Assembly: GCF_963855985.1 (NCBI RefSeq)
Contig: NC_087104.1
Span: 2,108,001-2,172,000 of the forward strand
Direction: 5' to 3'
DNA: 64,000 nt
Source of the DNA: Ostrinia nubilalis
Lineage: Eukaryota; Arthropoda; Insecta; Lepidoptera; Crambidae
A program made the translations under genes and the position numbers. Within the stretch, counting starts at the first letter, position 1. Every line of letters begins with the position of its first letter. The notes under the pieces are model-generated. The model saw only the letters and a program-made list of their open reading frames with translations, made no database searches and had not been told where the DNA came from. Of the stretch, positions 21,806 to 30,748 are shown in pieces.

Positions 21806-22909
21806 CAGTGTGAGTCACGTTAAAGTGTACATATGAAAGTAGATGAAACTAGACCTATTTTTATCGACAAAAAAGAGGTCAAAAATTTTTTGAGATTTTT
21901 TTTTAATTTTTTATAGAATTTTTTTTCTTCCAATTACTTATTGTAAAGAAAACGTAATAACTTTTCAATTAAGCCGTATATCCTGATAAAATAAAAACAG
22001 TAATAATGCTAAATTACAGGCAATACTAAAAAAATACATAAAATACACAAAAAAGACCCACAAATAATAAAAAAATATACTTTTTGAAATAAATCAGCTT
22101 TTAAATTCGTGTTTTTTTGGTTATTTGATAAATTTCTGCAAAAAATGCCCCTATAACCAGTGGTTTTTATTACTTTGTATTATTTTCTATCGTATTACCT
22201 TCGTAAAACCAAAAATCGCATGTCTCTATCCCTATCACAACGTTTGCAATGATCGTTTGAACTAAGCCTCTCCGGGCGCGCCATTCAACGCTACGTTAAC
22301 AACGAAACTGAAAATGGCTCTAGATTTGTCATTTTGATAAAGACAAGTTAGATTTCAAATAAAAACAAAAGATTTCGAAGTAAAATAAGCATTTTAGTTA
22401 AAATTAAAATTGTCTCTACGTGTAGCGGAGAATAATGTTGTGACAGGCCTCTGTTCAAACGATCATAGCAAATGTTGTGATAGGGATAGAGACATGCGAT
22501 TTTTGGTTTTACAAAGATAATACGATAGAGAATAATACAAAGTAATAAAAACCACCTGTTATAGGGGCATTTTTTGGAGAAATTTATCAAATAACCAAAA
22601 AACACGAATTTAAAAGCAGATTTTTTTTCAAAAAGTATAATTTTTTATTATTTGTTGGCATTTTTTGTGTATTTTATGTATTTTTTTAGTATTGCCTGTT
22701 ATTTAGCATTATTACTGTTTTTATTTTATCAGGATATGCCGCTTAGTTTAAAAGTTATTACGTTTTCTTTACAATAAGTAATTGGAAGAAAAAAAATTCT
22801 ATAAAAAATTAAAAAAAAATCTCAAAAATTTTTTGACCTCTTTTTTGTCGATAAAAATAGGTCTAGTTTCATCTACTTTCATATGTACACTTTAACGTGA
22901 CTCACACTG
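21806..22909. mobile_element. Second palindromic TA-flanked element
   Basis: 1104 bp, same ends CAGTGTGAGTCACG and TA flanks as 18685-21405 but without the inner insertion. Nearly complete palindrome. The mirror ORFs inside (for example 22348-22605) are shadows of an AT-rich inverted repeat. Confidence 0.8.
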
Positions 22910-22911
22910 TA

Positions 22912-23605
22912 TTATTATGATCTATGAACGCATCTCCACTTGTCAGTGTCAATGACGTACAGTGCTCTCAGCGTCAGTGCCGACACCGGCAATCACGGAC
23001 GTATTCGTTGACGACGATATTTTTTGTCGGATCACGGATGCCGCCGCGGCATCAAAAACAAAATAACTTACTTCATAGTTTCTGAACAAGAATATTGAAA
23101 CAGCTCTCTGACATTTTAAAATATTCAAAATATTTCACTAACGCAACACTGTAGCACTGATACTGAACTGAGCGGACACTGTGACGGAACTGTGGCTTCA
23201 CTGATATGTGTGAATCGAGCTTAAAAGGCCGATTCACACATATCAGTGAAGTCACAGTTCAGGCTCAGTACCGGCACAGTGCGAAATATTCTTTCAAACA
23301 GTTTCTATGAAAGCATCCTCACCTTGTCAGTGTCAAAGAAGACTCAGTGCTTTCAGTGTCAGTGCCGACACCGGCAATCACGGACGTATTCGTTGACGAC
23401 GATATTTTTTGTCGGATCACGGACGCCGCCGCGGCATCAAAAACAAAATAACTTACTTCATAGTTTCTGAACAAGAATATTGAAACAGCTCTCTGACATT
23501 TTAAAATATTCAAAATATTTCACTGACGCAACATTGTAGCACTGATACTGATACAGACACTGTGATGGAACTGTGGCTTCACTGATATGTGTGAATCGAG
23601 CTTAA
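22912..23605. repeat. Tandem MITE copies (CCGATTCACACATATCAGTG)
   Basis: A partial unit (22912-23225) and a complete one (23228-23605) of an element whose ends are inverted repeats CGATTCACACATATCAGTGA and TCACTGATATGTGTGAATCG. The body contains CGCCGCGGCATCAAAAACAA. The same pair recurs at 41783-42465 and a single inverted copy at 49617-49995. Non-coding. Confidence 0.75.
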
Positions 23606-23640
23606 GGATTCCTTGTCAGGACTACGGAACCTTAAAAACT

Positions 23641-24083
23641 AGACGGTAATAAGTAATTATCTTGTTTGTTGCTGTATTTGCTTACACACTGTTGTCAATA
23701 TAAATTTGTTGATTATCAAATCATGACGTGCTTTATTTCTGACTCGACGACCACCCTCGACCCATGTGTCATTATTCCCTATAAAAAAATAAACAACCTG
23801 AATAATGATCAAATACATTTCCAATGTGACATTTCATTGGAATACCTTAATTACTGACTTTATGAACGTCAAGTCAACAAATTACGATTCTTGTACAAAC
23901 AAACTTTAAGTCAATAATTTTTCAAACGTACCTTCAATGTAATCACTCAAACCCCGTGGTCAAGCTGTAACATTAGCTCGTCTCTACGTTGACTCCTGTG
24001 GATTGAGGATTTGAGCCAGGATCTACTCGACCGCCAATAACAACCCAACCAGAGAAGGCCAAGTTCAACTCTCTTCGTCAACC
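23641..24083 (+). promoter_or_regulatory. Copy C upstream region
   Basis: Homologous to the copy B upstream block, with TATA-like CCTATAAAAAAATAAAC at about 23778-23794 and CCAATGTGACATTTCATTGG at 23820-23839. Leads into the start ATG at 24084. Confidence 0.5.
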
Positions 24084-24103
24084 ATGAAGAATAGAAACAA
24101 AAT
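24084..24103 (+). pseudogene. Gustatory receptor copy C, exon 1 (5' end)
   Basis: ATG and the first codons (MKNRNK) of copy C. The exon is cut here by a 4.1-kb LINE and resumes at about 28218. AAAT at both borders is a possible target duplication. The gene is disrupted unless the LINE is polymorphic. Confidence 0.8.
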
Positions 24104-27100
24104 GTCAAAGTCAAAGTCAAAGTCAAAGTCAAAATTTCTTTATTTGTTTGGACTAATAAATAGTTCTTACAAATCGTCATTTTGCTCTTAAGGAGCCTCT
24201 ACATGTCTCATAATCTTTTTACCCTACCAGCGCTTCGAGACCAACATTTGGCAAGTGCTGAGAAGAAGCGCCGCAACAAACTCAGTCACCACTGTCTGCC
24301 GGTTAATATAAATAAATAGAAATAGTAGTAGTAGGTACATTCGATTCAGGAGCAGTTCACTGAATTTACCATGCATTCTTGTATGGTGTATCTTATAAGA
24401 ATGGGTATACAAGATTGCGTGGTATATTAAACAAGGTAGTGACGTGCTAATATCTAGACTTACATATTAAGATACTAGTAGAAATGACTCGCATACATAA
24501 ATTTGAATAACTTGGATTGACCAGTCCCCGAAAGCAGCGCCTGTTCACAGACATGACGAGTGAACCAGCCATCGCTTCACTCGACCATATTAGAGGGAAT
24601 GTAACGACCCGCCTCACTACGCCACCACCCCAGAGACATTTTAGTGAGAATGACAATTCCAAGTTATCTCTTTAAAAAAAAACTAATAATAAAGCTAAGT
24701 AACAGTCCAGATTGAGAAGCATGACACTATAACATTTGAGAAATTATTATTAGTTTATACATTACTTTTCATTTTAATTCTTTTTAGTGCGAGCATGAGA
24801 GGACCATAATCCTACTCCCAGGATGACTTATCATTAAGAAAATCTCGAGTTGTATAATAGGCTTTTTTAAGCATGTGATCTTTAACTATATCTTTAAATT
24901 TATTATACGGTAGCTCTTTATATTTATCAGGGACTTTGTTATAAAAATGGATACCTTGTCCCATAAAAGTAGCAAACACTTTATTAAGTCTAAAAGCGGG
25001 TATAGCCAATTTATTTTTATTTCTAGTGTTAATTTGGTGAATATCACTTTTCTTTTTGAATTCAGTAATATTTTTTTGAATAAATAGAATACAGTTTAAG
25101 ATGTATTGTGAAGCGGCCGTGAGAATGCCAATTTCTTTAAACAATTCTCTAAGGGATGCTCTTGCTTTCATTTTATACAAGTATCTTATCGCACGTTTTT
25201 GCAAAATAAATATTGTTTCAAAATCTGCAGCTTTGCCCCACAGCATGATTCCATATGACATTAGGCTATGAAAGTAGCTAAAGTAGACTAAGCGAGCTGT
25301 TGAAACATCGGTTAATGACCGTATCCTTTTTATTGCAAAAGCCGCTGAGCTGAGCTTTCCCGCCAGAGTTTCTATATGGGGGCCCCACTGGAGTTTTGAA
25401 TCCAGGGTAATTCCCAGAAATACAGTAGAGTCTACCAGATCGATTGCATTATTATTAAGTTCTATTTGTGTACTAACTGTTTTTACGTTAGGCAAAGAGA
25501 ATTTTATACATTTTGTTTTCTTTGCATTGAGTTGTAAATTATTTGTAGTGAACCAACTTAAAACTCTTGTTAGTGCATTATTTACATCGTCAAAGTTATT
25601 TTTACTTCTATCGATATTAAAAATCAAAGATGTGTCATCAGCAAATAACACGATTTCGCAAGAGTCCTTAACAAAATATGGTAGATCATTAATGTATATA
25701 AGAAACAAGAATGGACCCAGAATGGACCCCTGCGGAACTCCCATTTTCACAGGTGACCCAGAAGACAAAACACCATTTATGTCAACTTTTTGAACTCTAA
25801 AGTTTAAATAGGATTGTATTAAATCCAAAGCCGAGTCCTTTACCCCATAATAGTGCAGTTTGCGAATTAGCGTTTGATGTTCTACGCAGTCAAAAGCTTT
25901 TGAGAGATCACAGAAGACCCCTAGTGCATTTTGAGAATTCTCCCAAGCCTCGAAGATATGTTTAAGTAGTGCAACCCCTGCATCGGTGGTGGAACGACCC
26001 TTGGTGAAACCATATTGTTCACTATGAAATAGTTTATTAGAGCCAAAGTGAATCATAAGTTGCTCCTGTATGATTTTTTCAAAAATCTTGCTCAGAGCGG
26101 GCAAGATAGAAATGGGTCTATAATTGCCAGGGTCGGTTTTGCTACCAGACTTAAATAATGGCATTAGTCTACTATGTTTCATGAGGTCGGGGAAGATTCC
26201 CTTCTCTATGCAATTATTGAATATTATCGCTAACTGTGGGGAAATTATATCAATAATGTGTTTGACTATCTTGACAGAGATGCCCCAGATATCAGTTGTA
26301 CTCTTTACGTTTAAAAGATTAAAAGTTTTAGTGATATCTAATGGAGTAATATGTTTAAAAGAGAAGTGCGAGTCACAGGGTGTCACGTGGGTTTTCAATA
26401 TTTCTTCGGCCTCGGAGGGAGATGACTTTAAGTTGGCAGTTGTTGCTGAAGCTATATTCCCAAAAAAATTGTCAAAAGCTTCCGCTACATCTTTATCTGC
26501 AGATATCAAATTATCGTGAACTTTGAGAGAAAAGTCATTATCTCTTGGTTTTAGTTTACCAGTCTCTCGGTTGATAACATTCCAAGTTTCTTTTATTTTA
26601 TTACTGGCGTTCCCTATCTTGTCCCGAATATAAAAAGACTTAGCCATGAAGCAAACTTTCTTAAAAATTTTTGAATACTTTTTTACATGCTCAAGAAAAG
26701 ATATACTATTATTATACTTTTTCATGCCATAAAGTTCATATAACGTATTTCGACTTTTGTATATTCCCTTAGTAGCCCAGTCACTAAACTTTGATTTGGT
26801 ATTTGGTTTTAATGGCTTTACCGTAAAAACTTTGTCATGTTCGGTTTTAATACATTCGAAAAGGTTATTGTAAAGAGCATCTGGGTCTCCCTGAACATAC
26901 GGGACTAAATGCAATTTATTTTCAAGATTATTTTTAAAACGTTCTAGACGACTAATGGTTACAGGTCTACATACGGCATTTTTTTTACTTTTATTATTCA
27001 AATTATTACAAATAAATTCTACTTTAATACCACAGTGATCTGACGTAAGATTGTGTATGACAGCTTTATTGTCAGGGACACAGCTAGAGAAAATATTATC

Positions 27101-28217
27101 TAGACAAGTAGCTGTGGTTTCCGTAATTCTAGTTGCTTCCTTAAATTGACTAAACAAGTTAAATGACTGAAAAAGGGAAAGTAGTCTTACAGAATATGAT
27201 GATGAGCTATCTAGTAAATTGACGTTAAAATCTCCACAAACTAAGACCTTTTTGTTGCTGTTACAAGTTTTATTAAGAGCATCCTCAATAGCCGCTTCAA
27301 AAATACCAAAGTCCCCAGAAGGGGGTCTATACACACATACAATGATGTAACTCTCAAGCTCGACACAGGAAATTTCGACAACACGCTCAACTGATAGCCC
27401 TACTACATCTTTGCGTTCTTTATATTTAATATTATTATTCACAAATATTAAGGAGCCTCCGTGAATGGCAGACTTCCTGAAAAACGCGCTACTTAACTGA
27501 TAATTATCTATATGAAAAGAGCTTTCATATTTCTTTAGCCAGTGTTCAGTAATACATATTACATTAATATCAAAACTTTTTAAGAATAGCTCTATTTCTA
27601 AGACTTTGCTGGCCAAGCCTTGAATATTTTGATGAACAATCTTGAATGTTCCGGGCTTGGCCTTTGTCGAGTGCCTCAGTTTAAACAACTAGTAGTAGGT
27701 ACAGTCATAATATTGTTACTATTTACATACTGAGATATCAAATTATTAGTACCCTCACTATGATCAGTTTTATGAATATAATTACATTTAATATTGTATG
27801 CAAACAATGAGGCTAATTTATTCTTCAATTTTTTAGAGAGATACATTGTATCTACAGTCAACTTAAAGCTAGAAATAAATTTATTTACGTCAAAAAGTAA
27901 AAGTGCGTCGCTATGACGATAAGTCAAGTTATACATAAGTATATTTAAATCAAATATGTTCTTGTTTATCTTATTTAGATTATACCCTGAATTTACATAG
28001 GGTAAAGTACACAAAATTATATTAAATTTTAACCTATTTTGCAAATTTAATAGTTGGTCAATATTTTGAATTATACTCTTTTTATCTACAGAGTAACTAT
28101 TACCATACATTATAATTACATTGGAGTTCTCATCTAATTCTTGGTTTTTACCAATTTCGTAAATTATCTCTGTCAGAAACCTGCCTGGATAGCAATAATT
28201 CAAGACCTGTGTATGTA
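24104..28217 (-). mobile_element. CR1-like LINE in copy C exon 1
   Basis: Minus-strand non-LTR retrotransposon, about 4.1 kb. The 3' end is a (TTTGAC)n tail, seen as GTCAAAGTCAAAG at 24104. Its 3' UTR contains a conserved GCTTCTTCTCAGCACTTGCC block and part of the 345-bp unit that is tandem at 63340-64000. ORF2 is complete; ORF1 is 5'-truncated at the right border. Confidence 0.85.
24812..27688 (-). CDS. CR1-like LINE ORF2: endonuclease and reverse transcriptase
   Basis: Uninterrupted 958-codon ORF. The apurinic-like endonuclease covers about residues 15-230 (HQNIQGL, CITEHWL, GGSLIFVNN, VYRPPSG, CGDFNVNLL, SDHCGIKV). The reverse transcriptase covers about 480-800 (YRPISILPALSKIFEK, QYGFTKGRSTTDAG, FCDLSKAFDCVEH, MGVPQGSILGPFLFL, catalytic FADDTSLIF). 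It would nick target DNA and copy its RNA in the nucleus. ORF1 overlaps the start by 13 nt, usual for this group. CR1-clade assignment rests on recalled motifs and the short-repeat 3' tail. Fully open, so the insertion is probably young. Confidence 0.85.
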   Translation of the reverse strand: MFKLRHSTKAKPGTFKIVHQNIQGLASKVLEIELFLKSFDINVICITEHWLKKYESSFHIDNYQLSSAFFRKSAIHGGSLIFVNNNIKYKERKDVVGLSVERVVEISCVELESYIIVCVYRPPSGDFGIFEAAIEDALNKTCNSNKKVLVCGDFNVNLLDSSSSYSVRLLSLFQSFNLFSQFKEATRITETTATCLDNIFSSCVPDNKAVIHNLTSDHCGIKVEFICNNLNNKSKKNAVCRPVTISRLERFKNNLENKLHLVPYVQGDPDALYNNLFECIKTEHDKVFTVKPLKPNTKSKFSDWATKGIYKSRNTLYELYGMKKYNNSISFLEHVKKYSKIFKKVCFMAKSFYIRDKIGNASNKIKETWNVINRETGKLKPRDNDFSLKVHDNLISADKDVAEAFDNFFGNIASATTANLKSSPSEAEEILKTHVTPCDSHFSFKHITPLDITKTFNLLNVKSTTDIWGISVKIVKHIIDIISPQLAIIFNNCIEKGIFPDLMKHSRLMPLFKSGSKTDPGNYRPISILPALSKIFEKIIQEQLMIHFGSNKLFHSEQYGFTKGRSTTDAGVALLKHIFEAWENSQNALGVFCDLSKAFDCVEHQTLIRKLHYYGVKDSALDLIQSYLNFRVQKVDINGVLSSGSPVKMGVPQGSILGPFLFLIYINDLPYFVKDSCEIVLFADDTSLIFNIDRSKNNFDDVNNALTRVLSWFTTNNLQLNAKKTKCIKFSLPNVKTVSTQIELNNNAIDLVDSTVFLGITLDSKLQWGPHIETLAGKLSSAAFAIKRIRSLTDVSTARLVYFSYFHSLMSYGIMLWGKAADFETIFILQKRAIRYLYKMKARASLRELFKEIGILTAASQYILNCILFIQKNITEFKKKSDIHQINTRNKNKLAIPAFRLNKVFATFMGQGIHFYNKVPDKYKELPYNKFKDIVKDHMLKKAYYTTRDFLNDKSSWE

Positions 28218-28224
28218 AATACAA
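27676..28224 (-). CDS. CR1-like LINE ORF1, C-terminal part
   Basis: 182 codons, cut at its 5' side by truncation of the element; the first few codons come from the junction with the receptor exon. The sequence (VIIMYGNSYS at the start, NIILCTLPYV, NKINKNIFDLN) resembles the SGNH/esterase-like domain of ORF1 proteins in CR1-group LINEs. The zinc-finger N terminus expected for a full ORF1 is absent. Confidence 0.6.
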   Translation of the reverse strand: MYLHTQVLNYCYPGRFLTEIIYEIGKNQELDENSNVIIMYGNSYSVDKKSIIQNIDQLLNLQNRLKFNIILCTLPYVNSGYNLNKINKNIFDLNILMYNLTYRHSDALLLFDVNKFISSFKLTVDTMYLSKKLKNKLASLFAYNIKCNYIHKTDHSEGTNNLISQYVNSNNIMTVPTTSCLN

Positions 28225-29028
28225 TACATCCCAAGAAATGCGTTCGAGACCATGAGTCCTTTATATTTTTTATTAGACACGTTTTGCAAGACCACTCTCA
28301 GTCGCGAAAACAAGCGTCTACGAGTAAACTATTCATGGCCGAAACGAATAATTCTAATGACTATACTCGCTCTAACCATAGTTGGTCTCACCACCGCAAA
28401 AGTTATGGTATATCTTGAAATGTCTGGATGGATTTATAATTCAAGTTTCTTCAATCTCTCACAAATGTTGTATTTACCACAGTTCGCTCAGTACATCTTG
28501 GATTTGATTTACTGTTTCAAGTACGGAAATACTAATTTGAAATATTTCAAAGTATACGAACAAATTGATGATATTCTCGGGATGGCATACAACAGCGTCA
28601 TAAAATCCAAAGTGTTGAAAGCTATTGTTTCTATAAGTGTGTTGGAATGTATAGCGACTATAATGGATGTCGCAGCTTGTAGCTTAACATTAAAAATGCC
28701 AATATATATGTTGTACTACCCTGATTACGTATTGTCTTTCATAAACACACTAACTGCAATCGAAATGAGTGCTAATATAATTCAAATAGAGTATAGGCTT
28801 AAAACTATAGCCGATGTACTCCAAGACCTACACTCTTCAAGTAATGACTTACACGATGTTGGTGATAGGGATTGGTTGTATTTCTCCAAAGAAAAAGCGA
28901 CCAAAAGAATCATGAAGAATCATAAAGTTTTTGAAGATAATCACCTGCACGAAATTGTTTGGTTAAACAAATGTTATTTGTTGCTGACTGAACAAAATAA
29001 TTACATCAATGAAGCGTTTGGCATACGG
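28218..29028 (+). pseudogene. Gustatory receptor copy C, exon 1 (remainder)
   Basis: Continuation of copy C exon 1 from YIPRNAF to INEAFGIR before the GTTTGT donor at 29029. No stop or frameshift. It shares with copy D a shortened loop (SSSNDLHDVGD instead of the longer TEPLDCVDVV form in A and B), so C and D are closest relatives. Without the LINE the joined gene would be intact in exon 1. Confidence 0.8.
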
Positions 29029-29039
29029 GTTTGTGTTTT

Positions 29040-29411
29040 AACTATACTATAATAGTACCTACGCTACGAGTACTTTAAATTATATGTTTTGGGTAAAATT
29101 TAATATTGATTTTAATGAATGTTGTTTTCAGATTTTATTCAACAATTCTTTTCAGCTTTTCATCATGGTGTATAATATAAACTTATCTATACGGATATTC
29201 AGTGGTTTTATTGTAAGTTATTTGAATTATAAACTACTTTTGTAAAAAGACATCTATACTTATAATAAATCTGTAGAGAGGTCAATTCTGTACATGAAAT
29301 ATATTTTAAATAACTATCAGGGGGTGATTAGTGATCGATAGATACTGATGCCAAAAATGCAATCAGTAAAATTTTTGTCTGTCTGTCTGTCGGTCTGTCT
29401 GTATGTTCCTT
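29040..29411. other. Copy C intron 1, left part
   Basis: Intron sequence conserved with other copies up to about 29250, then a SINE-like repeat (ATCTATACTTATAATAAATC, ending in GTCTGTCTGTCTGT). This repeat is split by the Ty3/gypsy insertion at 29416 and resumes at 37060. Confidence 0.6.
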
Positions 29412-29415
29412 ATAG

Positions 29416-29663
29416 TGTTAGCAATCAGGCTTCCATTTTATTAATAACATTTGAAATTACCTACATTGTATAGTCGTTCAACGAATATTTTGCCTTAGAC
29501 AGTCCTGTTTTGAAAGCAGGCGCCAATCTGTCGCCGGCGGCCATCGGAGCGTGACGCGTGCGGCGCTTGTTTTATCAATCTTGTAAATTTCTGTACGAAG
29601 AGAAATATAGTATTGATTGGATCCTGTGGGTGTTATTTCCGGAGTTGACCTGAATTTCTAATA
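29416..29663 (+). repeat. 5' LTR of Ty3/gypsy element
   Basis: 248 bp beginning TGTTAGCAATCAGG and ending TGAATTTCTAATA; apparently identical to the 3' LTR at 36808-37055. The terminus is TG..TA rather than TG..CA. Confidence 0.9.
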
Positions 29664-29676
29664 AGTCAGAAGTGGT
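29664..29676 (+). other. Candidate primer binding site
   Basis: GTCAGAAGTGG directly after the LTR matches the complement of the acceptor stem of insect tRNA-Leu as recalled, but without the TGG that would pair with the CCA end. Inference; needs comparison with a tRNA set. Confidence 0.35.
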
Positions 29677-30449
29677 AAGAACGTTGGAGAAAACCAAGTG
29701 GTATGTACACTATTTTATTATTATATTTTCGTACCATAAATACGGTTTGCTTCTAAATCCTCGTTTTTTTATATAATATTGCATACTGAATTCGTTTGTA
29801 TTTCGTTAAGAATTATTGATCTTAATCAAGCATACATCAAACATAACAATATCTACCTACCTGTTCGCCCAGTAAGTATAATAACAAGTAAGTCGGTAAA
29901 ATAGGAATTCCCTGCGAGGTAAAATACTCAAAATAATGTCTGGCTAGTAACATTAGGTACTAGTATTGATTAGCGGTAAAACTCATTTGTAGAATAATAG
30001 ATTTATTTTTGCTATGTTGTGCAATAAAATATAATGCCTACAATGTAACAAAACGTACTTATTGATTTGTGTTCCTGGAACAAGAACATGACTGTATTGG
30101 TTTTGTTCCGAAACAGACAGTAAACATCATAGTTGGAAATTATTTATTATTATTTTAAGCAATTAAACACCAATACTCGGGCGAAGTGTTTTATCAGGTA
30201 GGCAATAATTCTGAGTATTTTGTATAGTAGGTAACTCACTGTAAATCAATTAATAAAAATTGATGCATTTTTCTTTAACACTCAAATCAATACATTAAAT
30301 TGATAACCAATCCATTTAATAATTAAGTAACAAACATTGCAAACACATTACATACGTACCTATGCTTTACTTTGTGGACAACCTCATTTTATTTTACTTG
30401 TTTTATTTATTGTTTTCTTATTTAATTATGTTTGATAACTATCAACAAC

Positions 30450-30512
30450 GCAATGGTTAAGTGCAGTCACCCGGCAAGCGAAAAGTCGCGAGTTCGATTC
30501 CCGGCTTAGGCA
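30450..30512 (+). other. tRNA-like segment in the retrotransposon leader
   Basis: ATGGTTAAGTGCAGTCACCC resembles an A box and D arm, and GAGTTCGATTCCCGGC at about 30490 is a good B box. Spacing fits a tRNA-derived sequence, but no full cloverleaf was confirmed. Probably a tRNA-derived SINE head captured in the leader between the 5' LTR and gag-pol. Confidence 0.45.
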
Positions 30513-30748
30513 GTTCGTTTGCAATTATAATAAAGTATATTTTTACAGTGGTAGTGATTTAAGCTTTATAGACAGTTACTTTCAAATAAACTGGTTATAT
30601 ATATAATACTTCATTCATTAACTATTTTTCTTCTTTGTTTCTTCCTTACTAACCTCACCTCTTACATTTAATTAACAAATCACATTATTATTACTAAAAC
30701 GATTGAATAAACAAAGCTCCACTGCAACAGACCGACTTTATTGAAATT

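Noticed and set aside
22912..23620. CRISPR-like array from the repeated TCAGTGTCAGTGCCGAC blocks
   Set aside because: Only two long units with MITE-type inverted ends; no short regular repeat-spacer pattern, and the genome is eukaryotic.
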